A program made the translations under genes and the position numbers. Of a stretch of DNA of 64,000 bases, positions 17,819-28,028 are shown piece by piece (the stretch's first letter is position 1; every line of letters starts with the position of its first letter). The notes below the pieces were generated by a model that was given only the letters and a program-made list of their open reading frames with translations, searched no databases and had not been told where the DNA came from. Source of the stretch: Lysobacteraceae bacterium (GTDB lineage: Bacteria > Pseudomonadota > Gammaproteobacteria > Xanthomonadales > Xanthomonadaceae); the NCBI GenBank assembly GCA_003241895.1, contig QBLY01000016.1, positions 1 to 64,000 on the forward strand. Direction: 5' to 3'.

Positions 17819-17846
17819 AAAAAGGGCGCCCGAAGGCGCCCTTTTT
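17819..17846. terminator. Bidirectional intrinsic terminator
   Basis: GGGCGCC (17824-17830), a CGAA tetraloop and GGCGCCC (17835-17841), flanked by five A's on one side and five T's on the other. It works on both strands and separates the tdh unit from the convergent porin gene. Confidence 0.92.
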
Positions 17847-17864
17847 CCTTGCGGGGTGGCTGGA

Positions 17865-18593
17865 TCAGCCGCCGATCGAGAAGCTCAGCACGAAGCGGTT
17901 GCCGGCGATGTCGCCGAAATTGTCGTCGCCGCTGGCGTCGGTGCCGTAGAAGCCCAGCGCCGCGTTGACGATGCCGAAGTCGCGGTTCACGGCGACCGAC
18001 CAGTCGGTGTAGTCGTCGTAGCCGGTGCTGCTCTCGAAGGTGCTGCGGCCCAGGCCGACGTCCAGGCCCACGCCCGAGCCCAGTTCCCAGCTGCCGGCCG
18101 CGGCGTAGTAGAAGCCGTTCTCGCCGAGGTTGTAGACGTCGTTGGTGTAGCCGAAGGTGAAGCTGTAGGTTTCGTCGTAGGCCAGGGTGGTGATGAACTC
18201 GTTGTAGTCAGCGTCGCCGAAGCCGTCCTGCTCGCCGATGTAGTTGTAGCGGTTGAGCATCAGGTCCAGGTTCCAGACCTCGGTCAGGTCGGTGTTCCAG
18301 CCGATGTAGGTGTCGAGCTCGATGTCCGGGCCACCGGCGCCGAAATCGACGTTCGAAGCCCACACGCCGACGTAGAAGCCGCTGTCGAAGTTCAGGTCGG
18401 CGCCCAGCTGCACGGAGGCCTCTTCGTCGGTCTGGGAAACGCCGCGGAAGACGTAGTCGCTGGCGATGGCGGCGTTCCAGCTGTAGATGGACGCTTCTTC
18501 CTCGGCGGCCGCTTCGTCCTGCGCGAAGGCGGTGAGGGGCAGCGCGAACAGCGCGGTGGCGAGCGCAAGCGAAAGCTTCGTGGTGGTCTTCAT
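17865..18593 (-). CDS. TorF-family putative porin
   Basis: 242 residues from the ATG at 18593 (GAGGA upstream). The signal peptide ends near FAQ (25). The mature protein is acidic and strand-rich and matches the TorF / gcw_chp outer-membrane family: WNAAIASDYVFRGVSQTD at the start, YVGVWASNVDF and ELDTYIGW in the middle, and a C-terminal aromatic-rich strand ending FSIGG. It is expected to form a small outer-membrane barrel; the transported solute is unknown. Monocistronic, with a bidirectional terminator just downstream. Confidence 0.88.
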   Translation of the reverse strand: MKTTTKLSLALATALFALPLTAFAQDEAAAEEEASIYSWNAAIASDYVFRGVSQTDEEASVQLGADLNFDSGFYVGVWASNVDFGAGGPDIELDTYIGWNTDLTEVWNLDLMLNRYNYIGEQDGFGDADYNEFITTLAYDETYSFTFGYTNDVYNLGENGFYYAAAGSWELGSGVGLDVGLGRSTFESSTGYDDYTDWSVAVNRDFGIVNAALGFYGTDASGDDNFGDIAGNRFVLSFSIGG

Positions 18594-18783
18594 CGGGAGT
18601 TCCTCGTCGTTGGGCAATGGGGTGTGGCTGTAGTTTTTTTTGACTGCTGGTCTTGGCCGTTTCGCATTCCCGGTCAAGTGTTGAAAATAATAGCCGCTTG
18701 GAGCGCCTGCGCGAAGGATAAAGCATGGTGCGCCGCAACATGCCGGACGGCCCCGGGACCTGACCTGACTGGCCCCGAACCCG

Positions 18784-18789
18784 GATAAT
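18784..18789 (+). promoter_or_regulatory. Candidate -10 box of kbl
   Basis: GATAAT 34 bases before the kbl start; a weak TGACCT (18761-18766) lies 17 bases upstream. The 18594-18822 gap must also carry the porin promoter on the other strand. Confidence 0.4.
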
Positions 18790-18822
18790 GCTGCCCATTC
18801 CCCCGCACCGAGCCCGCCCGCC

Positions 18823-20018
<1,196 letters not shown>

Positions 20019-20022
<4 letters not shown>

Positions 20023-20516
20023 GGACGCAGGCGGGCCAGGCTGAGCGCGTCCACGTAGGCGCCGTCGCGGAAGGCGAAGTCACGGTGGCGGCCTTCCTGG
20101 ACGAAGCCGTGGCGGGCGTAGAGCGCGATGCCCGGTGCGTTGTCGGCGTAAACCTGCAGCTCGATGCGCCGCAGCTGCAGCCAGCCATCCGCCAGCTCCA
20201 GCGCCGCGCGCAGCAGGGTGCCGCCGACGCCGCGCCCCTGCCAGTCGTCGTGCACGCCCATGCCGATGTCGCCCACGTGGCGTCGGCGCGGGTGGGTGGC
20301 GGCGTACAGGCCCAGTTGGCCAACCACCACGTCGCCGGCGCAGGCCAGCAGCACGTGCGCGTTGGGGTCGGTCGCCTGCAGCCGCTGGCGCCACAGGTCC
20401 AGCGACGGGAAGGGCAACTGCAGGGTGCCCGCCTGGGCGCGCGGCCCGGCGTAGATGGCCTGTACCGCGGCGAAGTCGTCGGGCTCTGCGCGCCTCACGG
20501 CGTAGGGCTGGGTCAT
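20019..20516 (-). CDS. GNAT-family N-acetyltransferase
   Basis: 165 residues, ATG at 20516. The acetyl-CoA-binding signature is [17 protein letters not shown] (about 91-107), followed by [21 protein letters not shown], the standard GNAT motif A and B arrangement. The substrate cannot be deduced; the overall pattern resembles YhhY/PhnO-like amine acetyltransferases. It starts 4 bases after the stop of the pseudouridine synthase gene, so the two form a small operon. Confidence 0.85.
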
Positions 20517-20520
20517 GGCT

Positions 20521-21297
20521 TCAATCTTTGGAGGCGGAGGCTAGTATCGATACTTCAGCATCCGTCAGCGCACGCCAAGTGCCCTTGGGCAGCTCGCCCA
20601 AGGCGACGGCGCCGACGGCAGTCCGCACCAGCCGCAGCACGCCCAGTCCGTGGGCGGCCAGCAGGCGCCGGATCTGCCGGTTGCGGCCTTCGTCGAGGAC
20701 GATTTCCAGCCAGGCATTGCGGCTGCCGCTGCGCAGCAGGGTGGCCGACTTGGCGGCCAGGGGCTCGCCGTCGTCCACCACGCCCTGCACCAGCCTGGCC
20801 AGCAGCGCCGGGTCGGGGATGGCGTCCACCTGCACGTGGTAGGTCTTGTCGGGGCCGGTGCCGGGGTCGGTGATGGCCGCGGCCCAGGCCGGGTCGTTGC
20901 TCATCAGCAGCAGGCCTTCGCTGGCCTGGTCGAGCCGGCCCACCGGCGCCAGCCAGGGCAGCCCGGCGTCGGCGAAGCAGGCGTAGACGGTGTCGCGACC
21001 CTTTTCGTCACTGGCCGTGGTGACCAGGCCGCGCGGCTTGTTCAGGGCCAGATAGAGGCGCTGCGCCGCGGCGATGTCGCGGCCGTCCACGGCCACGCGG
21101 TCCACCCCGGGCCGAACCGGGTGCTCGGGGTCGCGCACCACGCGATCGTTGACGGCCACCCGCCCCTCCCGCACCCACGCCGCAGCGTGGGTGCGCGAAC
21201 ACAGGCCCGCCTTGGACAGCACGCGGGCGATGCCGTGGCGGGGTCCGTCGGTGGTCGGGGGCTTGGATGAACGCTGCATCCGCGAAGGATGGCGCAT
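20521..21297 (-). CDS. RsuA/RluB/RluE-family rRNA pseudouridine synthase
   Basis: 258 residues from the ATG at 21297 (GAGGA nine bases upstream); a second ATG lies at 21279. An S4 RNA-binding domain (about 23-70, VLSKAGLCSRTHAAAWV) precedes the catalytic domain with GRLDQASEGLLLMSND, whose Asp is the nucleophile, and EGRNRQIRRLLAAHG near the end. It isomerises a uridine in 16S or 23S rRNA. The sequence does not decide between RsuA, RluB and RluE targets. Confidence 0.88.
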   Translation of the reverse strand: MRHPSRMQRSSKPPTTDGPRHGIARVLSKAGLCSRTHAAAWVREGRVAVNDRVVRDPEHPVRPGVDRVAVDGRDIAAAQRLYLALNKPRGLVTTASDEKGRDTVYACFADAGLPWLAPVGRLDQASEGLLLMSNDPAWAAAITDPGTGPDKTYHVQVDAIPDPALLARLVQGVVDDGEPLAAKSATLLRSGSRNAWLEIVLDEGRNRQIRRLLAAHGLGVLRLVRTAVGAVALGELPKGTWRALTDAEVSILASASKD

Positions 21298-21402
21298 GCG
21301 TAGTTATCCTCGCTAGTCTGCAGCTTGCAGTGCATGCCTGCATACGCCTGCGAATGTGGACGGTTCACCCACCCATCACCGTTGGAAAACCACCATACGC
21401 CC

Positions 21403-22362
21403 ATGCCTGAATCCTCCTCCGACGCCACTACGCCGCCCCTTTGGCGGCGCGCCGTCCGCGCCACGCTGCTCTGGTTCGACACCAGCGCGGTGGCCGCCGA
21501 CGACGGCGACCTCGACCGCATCGACTGGCTGCGCGTGGTGCCGTTCATCGCGCTGCACGTGGCCTGCCTGGCGGTGTTCTGGGTCGGCTTCTCGTGGTTT
21601 GCACTGTGGACGGCGGTGGCGCTGTACGCGGTGCGCATGTTCGCCATCACCGGTTTCTACCACCGCTACTTCGCCCACAAGGCGTTCAAGACCTCGCGTC
21701 CGGTGCAGTTCGCCTTCGCGGTGGTGGGCGCCGCTTCGGTGCAGCGCGGGCCGCTGTGGTGGGCCGCGCACCACCGCCACCACCACCGCCATGCCGACAC
21801 GGCGCAGGACGTGCATTCGCCGCGCCATGGTTTCTTCCGCAGCCACATGGGCTGGTTCCTGACCCGGCGCGGCTTCGGCACCAACTTCGACGGCATCAAG
21901 GACATCGCGCGCTTCCCGGAGCTGCGCCTGCTCGACCGCTTCGACATCCTGGTGCCGGCGCTGCTGGCCGTGGGCCTGTACGCCTTGGGCAGCTGGCTGC
22001 AAGCCGCACACCCGGGCCTGGGCACCAATGGCCCCCAGCTGCTGGTGTGGGGCTTCTTCGTGTCCACCATCGTGCTGTTCCACGCCACGGTCACCATCAA
22101 CTCGCTGGCGCACCGCTGGGGCACGCGCCGCTTCGCCACCCGCGACGACAGCCGCAACAACGCCTTCCTGGCCCTGATCACCTTCGGTGAGGGCTGGCAC
22201 AACAACCACCACCACTTCCCCGGTTCGGCGCGGCAGGGCTTCGCCTGGTACGAACTCGACCTCACCTACCTGGGGCTGCGCACCATGGCCATGCTGGGCC
22301 TGGTGCGCGACCTCAAGCCGGTACCCGCGGACATGCGCACGGCACGCCCGGAATCGGCATGA
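21403..22362 (+). CDS. Acyl-CoA delta-9-type fatty acid desaturase
   Basis: 319 residues from the ATG at 21403; longer in-frame starts are less likely. A membrane di-iron desaturase with the three His boxes HRYFAHK (87-93), HHRHHHRH (about 123-130) and HNNHHHFP (266-273), arranged as in stearoyl-CoA desaturases, with four membrane helices between. It would insert a double bond into an acyl chain, making the substrate needed by the Cfa-like enzymes downstream. First gene of a seven-gene unit; the next gene overlaps it by ATGA. Confidence 0.92.
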   Translation: MPESSSDATTPPLWRRAVRATLLWFDTSAVAADDGDLDRIDWLRVVPFIALHVACLAVFWVGFSWFALWTAVALYAVRMFAITGFYHRYFAHKAFKTSRPVQFAFAVVGAASVQRGPLWWAAHHRHHHRHADTAQDVHSPRHGFFRSHMGWFLTRRGFGTNFDGIKDIARFPELRLLDRFDILVPALLAVGLYALGSWLQAAHPGLGTNGPQLLVWGFFVSTIVLFHATVTINSLAHRWGTRRFATRDDSRNNAFLALITFGEGWHNNHHHFPGSARQGFAWYELDLTYLGLRTMAMLGLVRDLKPVPADMRTARPESA

Positions 22363-23603
22363 AGGTCGCGGTGGTCGGCAGCGGCATCGCCGGGCTGGGC
22401 GCCGCCTGGCAGCTTTCTCGCGAACACGACGTGGTGCTGTTCGAGCGCGAGTCGCGCCTGGGCGGCCATACCCACACCCACAGCGTGGTGCAGGCCGGGC
22501 GCCGCTACGCGGTGGACACCGGCTTCATCGTCTTCAACGCCCAGAACTACCCGCTGCTGACGCGGATGTTCGACGAGTTGGGCGTGGCGTCGAAGGAAAC
22601 CACGATGAGCTTCGGCGTGCACGACGCGCGCAGCGGGCTTGAGTACAACGCCACCGACTTCAACAGCCTGTTCTGCCAGCGCCGCAACCTGGTTTCGCCG
22701 CGCTTCTGGGGCATGGTGCGCGACATCCTGCGCTTCTACCGCGAGGCGCCCGCCCTGCTTTCCCTGGCCGGCGACGGGCCATCGCTGGGCGACTACCTGC
22801 AGCAAAACCGCTATTCGCAGATGTTCATCGACGACCACCTGGTGCCGATGGCTTCGGCGCTGTGGTCGTCGCCGTCGGAGAGCATCATGGGCTTCCCGGC
22901 CAAGTACCTGGCCCGCTTCATGGACAACCACCACATGCTGCAGGTGCAGGGCCGACCGCCCTGGCGCGTGGTGCGCGACGGCTCGTCGAGCTACATCCAG
23001 GCGCTGCAGGCGGCGTGGTCGGTGAAGGTGCGGCTGTCGTCGTCGGTGGCACGGGTGCAGCGCGACGCCGACGGCGTCATCGTCACCACCGACACCGGCC
23101 CGGAGCGCTTCGACCAGGTGGTGCTGGCCTGCCACAGCGACCAGGCCCTGGCGATGCTGGCCGACCCCAGCGACGCCGAACGCGAGGTGCTGGGCGCGAT
23201 GCCCTACCAGGCCAATGAAACCGTGCTGCACACCGACGCCAGCCTGCTGCCGCGCAACCGCAAGGCGTGGGCCGCATGGAGCGCCTACGTGCCGGCCGAG
23301 CCCGGCGCGCCCTGCACGGTGAGCTACGTGATGAACCTGCTGCAGGGCATCGACTCGCCGGAACCCTTCGTGGTGACGCTCAACCGCAGCAAGCACATCG
23401 ACCCGGCCAAGGTGCTGGCGCGCATGCGCTACCACCATCCCGTGTACTCGCACGCCAGCGTCGCGGCGCAGTCGCGGCGGGCGCAGATCAACGGCGTCAA
23501 CCGCACCTGGTACGCCGGCGCCTACTGGGGCTTCGGTTTCCACGAGGACGGCCTGCGCAGCGGCATCGACGTGGCCCGCGGGCTGGGCGTGGCGTGGCCC
23601 TGA
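22359..23603 (+). CDS. FAD/NAD(P)-dependent amine-oxidase-like oxidoreductase of the lipid cluster
   Basis: 414 residues; the ATG overlaps the desaturase stop by 4 bases. The N-terminal FAD motif is [18 protein letters not shown] followed by [16 protein letters not shown], and the C-terminal flavin site is [18 protein letters not shown]. It belongs to the flavin amine oxidase-like group often found beside DUF1365 and Cfa-like genes and annotated as cyclopropane/cyclopropene fatty acid synthesis protein. By analogy with flavoproteins of furan and methyl-branched fatty acid pathways it may oxidise or reduce the modified acyl chain. The reaction is not known. Confidence 0.85.
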   Translation: MKVAVVGSGIAGLGAAWQLSREHDVVLFERESRLGGHTHTHSVVQAGRRYAVDTGFIVFNAQNYPLLTRMFDELGVASKETTMSFGVHDARSGLEYNATDFNSLFCQRRNLVSPRFWGMVRDILRFYREAPALLSLAGDGPSLGDYLQQNRYSQMFIDDHLVPMASALWSSPSESIMGFPAKYLARFMDNHHMLQVQGRPPWRVVRDGSSSYIQALQAAWSVKVRLSSSVARVQRDADGVIVTTDTGPERFDQVVLACHSDQALAMLADPSDAEREVLGAMPYQANETVLHTDASLLPRNRKAWAAWSAYVPAEPGAPCTVSYVMNLLQGIDSPEPFVVTLNRSKHIDPAKVLARMRYHHPVYSHASVAAQSRRAQINGVNRTWYAGAYWGFGFHEDGLRSGIDVARGLGVAWP

Positions 23604-24367
23604 AATCCGCCATCTACGAAGGCTGGGTCCGGCATCGCCGGGTGTCACCGCGCAGCCACGACTTCAGCTACCGGATCTTCCAGCTGTACCTGGACCTGGC
23701 CGAGCTTGACCAGGTGTTCGCCGGCCGCTGGCTGTGGTCGGTGGACCGGCCGAACCTGGCGCAGTTCCGCCGGCGCGACTATTTCGGCGACCCGTCGGTC
23801 CCGCTCGACACCGCCGTGCGCGATCGGGTGCAGGCCCACCTGGGCCGTCGCCCCGACGGTCCGATACGGCTGCTCACGCACGGGCGCTATTTCGGCAAGA
23901 CGATGAATCCGGTGAGCTTCTACTACGGCTTCCTGGCCGACGGCGAAACCCTGGACTGGATCATGGCCGAGATCACCAACACGCCGTGGGACGAGCGCCA
24001 CGCCTACGTGCTGCCGGTGGACAAGGCCCAGCGCCGCGGCGACGCGCTGCATTGGGACTTCGACAAAGCCTTCCACGTGTCGCCGTTCATGCCGATGCAG
24101 CGCCAGTACCACTGGTCCTTCCAGGTGCCCGGCGAAACGCTGCGGCTGCACATGGACGTGCTGGCCGAAGGCAGCCGCGAGTTCGACGCCACGCTGGTTT
24201 TGGAGCGTCGCCCGCTGGATGCCCACACGCTGGCTTCATGCCTGCTGCGGTATCCCTTGCAAACCGGGAAAATCGCCCTGGCGATCTATTGGCAGGCCGC
24301 CCGGCTCTGGTTCAAGCGCGTACCCTTCCACGACCACCCCGACAGCAAACCCCGGAGTCCCCGATGA
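23594..24367 (+). CDS. DUF1365 family protein
   Basis: 257 residues from a GTG at 23594, overlapping the preceding gene by 10 bases. Matches DUF1365: [21 protein letters not shown] at the N-terminus, [20 protein letters not shown] in the middle and [18 protein letters not shown]. No membrane helix is obvious apart from a moderately hydrophobic segment near 225-240. DUF1365 genes travel with Cfa-like methyltransferases in many proteobacteria, but their biochemical role is not established. Confidence 0.88.
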   Translation: MALKSAIYEGWVRHRRVSPRSHDFSYRIFQLYLDLAELDQVFAGRWLWSVDRPNLAQFRRRDYFGDPSVPLDTAVRDRVQAHLGRRPDGPIRLLTHGRYFGKTMNPVSFYYGFLADGETLDWIMAEITNTPWDERHAYVLPVDKAQRRGDALHWDFDKAFHVSPFMPMQRQYHWSFQVPGETLRLHMDVLAEGSREFDATLVLERRPLDAHTLASCLLRYPLQTGKIALAIYWQAARLWFKRVPFHDHPDSKPRSPR

Positions 24368-25644
24368 GCAGCCCCGCCGACACCCTGAGCACCCGCACCG
24401 AGGAAGCCGCCCGCTTCGGCACCCTCGACCGCGCGCTGCGGCAGCGCCTGCTGGCCACGCTGGACGGCCTGCAGGGCGGCGTGGTGACCGTTTGCGACGG
24501 CATGGGAACGGTGACCGTGGGCGAGGCCGGCGCCGAGCTGGACGTCACGATGCACATCAACGACCCGGGCTTCTACCGCGCGCTCGCCGCGAACGGCTCG
24601 GTGGGCGCGGGCGAGGCCTACATGGACGGCCTGTGGACCTGCGACGACCTGGTGGGCCTGGTGCGGCTGCTGGTGCGCAACCGCGACCGCCTGGACGCGA
24701 TGGAAACCGGCCTGGCGCGCCTGGGCGGCTGGGCCATGCGCGCGCTGCATGCGTTCAAGCGCAACACGCGCCTGGGCAGCCAGCGCAACATCGCCGCGCA
24801 CTATGACCTGGGCAACGACCTGTTCAAGGTGTTCCTGGACGAGAACATGATGTACTCGTCGGCCATCTTCGCCAGCCCGGACGAATCGCTGGAGGCGGCG
24901 CAGCGCCGCAAGCTCGAGCGCATCTGCCGCAAGCTCGACCTGCAGCCCAGCGACCACCTGGTCGAGATCGGCACCGGCTGGGGCGGCATGGCGCTGTATG
25001 CCGCCAGCCACTTCGGCTGCCGCGTCACCACCACCACCATTTCCAGGGAACAGCACGCGCTGGCGGTCGAACGCATCGCCCAGGCCGGCCTGTCCGACAA
25101 GATCACCGTGCTGTTGGAAGACTACCGGGACCTGCAGGGCACCTACGACAAGCTGGTGTCCATCGAGATGATCGAGGCCATCGGCCACCAGTACCTCGAC
25201 ACCTACCTGGCCAAGTGCGCGTCGCTGCTCAAGCACGACGGCCTGGCCCTGATCCAGGCGATCACCATCGAGGACAGCCGCTACGAACAGGCGCTGGGAT
25301 CGGTGGACTTCATCAAGCGCCACATCTTCCCGGGCAGCTTCATTCCCTGCGTGAGCGCCATCACCAACGCCGCGGCCAAGGCCAGCGACCTGCGCCTGGT
25401 CAACCTGGAAGACTTCGGCCCCAGCTACGCGCTGACCCTGAACCACTGGCGCCAGCGCTTCCTGGGCCGCCTGGACGAAGTGCGGGCGCAGGGCTACGAC
25501 GAGCGCTTCATCCGCATGTGGGAGTTCTACCTGTGCTACTGCGAGGGCGGCTTCATCGAGCGCTCGATCGGCGACGTGCACCTGCTGCTGGCGCGCCCGG
25601 GCAACCGGCGCCCGCAGTACATCCCGGCACCCGAGGCGGCCTGA
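24364..25644 (+). CDS. Cfa-like SAM-dependent lipid methyltransferase lacking bicarbonate ligands
   Basis: 426 residues; ATG overlaps the DUF1365 stop by 4 bases. An N-terminal lipid-binding domain precedes a SAM fold with [15 protein letters not shown]. It is full length compared with E. coli Cfa (382). By my alignment, of the E. coli bicarbonate-site residues Cys139 is Ser166 (MYSSAIF) and His266 is Gln298 (LIQAIT), while Glu239 (Glu271, EMIEAIG) and a Tyr in FGPSYALTL are kept. It probably transfers a methyl to a double bond without normal cyclopropane closure, as in furan or methyl-branched lipid pathways. That is inference. Confidence 0.88.
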   Translation: MSSPADTLSTRTEEAARFGTLDRALRQRLLATLDGLQGGVVTVCDGMGTVTVGEAGAELDVTMHINDPGFYRALAANGSVGAGEAYMDGLWTCDDLVGLVRLLVRNRDRLDAMETGLARLGGWAMRALHAFKRNTRLGSQRNIAAHYDLGNDLFKVFLDENMMYSSAIFASPDESLEAAQRRKLERICRKLDLQPSDHLVEIGTGWGGMALYAASHFGCRVTTTTISREQHALAVERIAQAGLSDKITVLLEDYRDLQGTYDKLVSIEMIEAIGHQYLDTYLAKCASLLKHDGLALIQAITIEDSRYEQALGSVDFIKRHIFPGSFIPCVSAITNAAAKASDLRLVNLEDFGPSYALTLNHWRQRFLGRLDEVRAQGYDERFIRMWEFYLCYCEGGFIERSIGDVHLLLARPGNRRPQYIPAPEAA

Positions 25645-26193
25645 GTGAATCCGACCTTGCGGCTTGTGGCAAACGTGGTGGGCTACCAGACGGTCTGGGT
25701 GGCCAGCGTCGCCGGAGCGGGACAAGGCCTGGCCTGGACCGGCCCGCTGGCGGCGCTGCTGTTCGTGGCCGCCGTGCTGGCTTTCGGCGGCAAGGCCCGG
25801 CACGACCTGCGCATCCTGGGCATCGCCCTGGCCGTCGGCTTCGTGCTCGACAGCGCGTTCGCGGCGTCGGGCTGGCTGCGCTACGCCGAGCCGATTCCCT
25901 GGACGTTCGCCGCACCAGTCTGGATCTGGTCGCTCTGGGCCGGCTTCGCGATGACGCTCAACCACTCGATGGACTTCCTGCGCGGGCGTCCGTGGGCCTG
26001 CGCCGTGTTCGGCCTGGTGGGTGGCCCGCTGGCCTACCTGGCCGCCGCACGCGCGTTTGACGCGGTCAGCTTCGGCGTCCCGCTGGCCTGGGCCATGGCG
26101 GCGCTGGCGCTCGGCTGGGCGGTGGTGATGCCGCTGCTGTACGCCCTGGACCAACGCCTGGCGTCGCCCCGGCCGCGCAAGGCCGCGGCATGA
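25645..26193 (+). CDS. DUF2878 membrane protein
   Basis: 182 residues from a GTG at 25645, directly after the stop of the Cfa-like gene. Five or six hydrophobic helices. Typical DUF2878 features are the N-terminal NVVGYQTVWVASVAGAG, then LRYAEPIPWTFAAPVWIWSLW and FAMTLNHSMDFLRG. The family is found almost only in clusters with Cfa-like, DUF1365 and DUF1295 genes. Function unknown; a membrane subunit or scaffold for the lipid-modifying enzymes is one possibility. Confidence 0.85.
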   Translation: MNPTLRLVANVVGYQTVWVASVAGAGQGLAWTGPLAALLFVAAVLAFGGKARHDLRILGIALAVGFVLDSAFAASGWLRYAEPIPWTFAAPVWIWSLWAGFAMTLNHSMDFLRGRPWACAVFGLVGGPLAYLAAARAFDAVSFGVPLAWAMAALALGWAVVMPLLYALDQRLASPRPRKAAA

Positions 26194-26972
26194 ACCTCTG
26201 GCTGGCGCTGGCGATCATCTGGCTGGCGTCGGCACTGGGGATGACGGCGCTGTGGGCGTTCTCCATGCGCGTTCGCAACATCGGCTACGTGGACGTCGGC
26301 TGGGCCGGCCTGATGGCGCTGGCGGCGCTGTTCGCCGGCGCGGTGGGCGAAGGCTCGCCGCTGGCGCGCAGCCTGGTGGCGATGTTCGGCGCCGTCTGGG
26401 GCGCGCGCCTGTGCCTGCACCTGCTGCACCGCGTGCTGAACGAAGAAGAGGACGGCCGCTACCGGGCCCTGCGCGAAAAATGGCAAGGCAGCCCTGTGCG
26501 CTTCTTCGCCTTCTTCCAGATGCAGGCGGGCGTGGTGGCGCTGTTCTCGCTGCCCTTCCTGGCGGCGGCCGCCAACCCCGAATACCACGTCAGCGCCTGG
26601 GTGCTGCTGGCCGGCTTGGTGTGGCTGGTGTCGATGGCCGGGGAAAGCCTGGCCGACCGCCAGTTGGCCCGGTTCCGCGCCGACCCCGCCAACCGCGGCA
26701 AGACCTGCCGCGTCGGGCTGTGGTCATGGTCGCGCCATCCGAACTATTTCTTCGAGTGGCTGCACTGGTTCAGCTACCTGCTGCTGGCGATCGGCAGCCC
26801 CTGGTTCTGGCTGAGCCTGCTCGGCCCGGTGGTAATGTTCGCCTTCCTGTACCGGGTCAGCGGCATTCCCTGGACCGAGGCGCAGTCGCTGCGCTCGCGC
26901 GGGGAAGACTATGCCCGCTACCAGCGCGAAGTGAGCGCTTTCTTCCCCTGGCCGCCGCGCCGGGATTCCTGA
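26190..26972 (+). CDS. DUF1295 membrane reductase/methyltransferase-like protein
   Basis: 260 residues; ATG overlaps the DUF2878 stop by 4 bases. Seven or so hydrophobic helices. The C-terminal motif SWSRHPNYFFEWLHWFSYLLLA and the final YARYQREVSAFFPWPPR are hallmarks of DUF1295, related to steroid 5-alpha-reductases and isoprenylcysteine methyltransferases. It may reduce a double bond in a lipid or polyprenoid substrate. In this operon a reductive step on the acyl chain made by the Cfa-like enzyme is plausible but not shown. Confidence 0.88.
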   Translation: MNLWLALAIIWLASALGMTALWAFSMRVRNIGYVDVGWAGLMALAALFAGAVGEGSPLARSLVAMFGAVWGARLCLHLLHRVLNEEEDGRYRALREKWQGSPVRFFAFFQMQAGVVALFSLPFLAAAANPEYHVSAWVLLAGLVWLVSMAGESLADRQLARFRADPANRGKTCRVGLWSWSRHPNYFFEWLHWFSYLLLAIGSPWFWLSLLGPVVMFAFLYRVSGIPWTEAQSLRSRGEDYARYQREVSAFFPWPPRRDS

Positions 26973-26988
26973 TCCACGGAGTCATTCA

Positions 26989-28017
26989 ATGTCACTGATC
27001 GATTTGTGCGAACGCGGGCTGCTGCCCGATGCCCTGACCCGCCTCGGCATCCGCCGCCTGAACGCACAGCGCCTGCGCGATGAAGGCGCACTCGACGTGC
27101 AGGCCGCCGACCAGCGTTTCCGCACGCTGCTCGACGAGCTGCGGCAGAGCCCCATCGCCATCGAGACCGCCGCCGCGAACGAGCAGCATTACGAGGTGCC
27201 GACCCGGTTCTTCGAGCTGTGCCTGGGCAAGCGGCTGAAGTATTCGAGCTGCTTGTATGCCACCGGCAGCGAAGACCTGGACACCGCCGAAGAGGCGATG
27301 CTGGCCCTGTACGGCCAGCGCGCCGAACTGGCCGACGGTCAGCGCATCCTCGAGCTTGGCTGCGGCTGGGGCTCGCTGACGCTGTGGATGGCGCAGCAGT
27401 TCCCGAACGCGCGCATCACCGGCGTGTCCAACTCGCGCACCCAGCGCGAGCACATCCTGGCCCAGGCGGCCCGTCGCGGCCTGGGCAACGTCGACATCAT
27501 CACCTGCGACGTGAACCGGCTGGAGCTGCCCGAGGGCGAGTTCGACCGCACCGTGTCCATCGAGATGTTCGAGCACATGCGCAACTACCAGCACCTGTTG
27601 GGCAACGTGTCGCGCTGGCTCAAGCCGGGCGGCAAGCTGTTCGTGCACATCTTCTGCCATCGCAGCCTGATGTATCCGTTCCAAACCCAGGGCGAAGACA
27701 ACTGGATGGGCCGCTACTTCTTCACCGGCGGCCTGATGCCGTCGGCCGACACCCTGCTGCACTTCCAGCGCGACCTGAACATCGAACAGCGCTGGCTGCT
27801 GCCCGGCACGCACTACCAGCGCACGGCCGACCACTGGCTCGAGAACCAGGACCGCAACCGCGAGGAAGTGATGTCAGTGCTGGTGCAGGCCTATGGCGCC
27901 GCCGACGCGGCCCTCTGGAACCAGCGCTGGCGCATGTTCTGGATGGCCTGCGCCGAGCTGTTCGGCCATGCCGACGGCAACGAGTGGCTGGTGGCGCACT
28001 ACCGCTTCAGCAAGTAG
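26989..28017 (+). CDS. Second Cfa-family methyltransferase, coclaurine N-methyltransferase-like
   Basis: 342 residues, ATG at 26989 with GGAG upstream and only 16 bases after DUF1295. No N-terminal lipid domain. The SAM fold carries ILELGCGWGSLTLWMA. The pair Glu192/His196 in SIEMFEHMRNY has the same four-residue spacing as the catalytic Glu/His of plant coclaurine N-methyltransferases, and LFVHIFCHR plus NWMGRYFFTGGLMPS also match that branch. Cys88 sits in KYSSCLY. It may methylate a small amine or a lipid; its place as last gene of the cluster favours a lipid-linked role. Clearly distinct from the upstream Cfa-like paralog. Confidence 0.85.
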   Translation: MSLIDLCERGLLPDALTRLGIRRLNAQRLRDEGALDVQAADQRFRTLLDELRQSPIAIETAAANEQHYEVPTRFFELCLGKRLKYSSCLYATGSEDLDTAEEAMLALYGQRAELADGQRILELGCGWGSLTLWMAQQFPNARITGVSNSRTQREHILAQAARRGLGNVDIITCDVNRLELPEGEFDRTVSIEMFEHMRNYQHLLGNVSRWLKPGGKLFVHIFCHRSLMYPFQTQGEDNWMGRYFFTGGLMPSADTLLHFQRDLNIEQRWLLPGTHYQRTADHWLENQDRNREEVMSVLVQAYGAADAALWNQRWRMFWMACAELFGHADGNEWLVAHYRFSK

Positions 28018-28028
28018 CGCGCCTGGTC

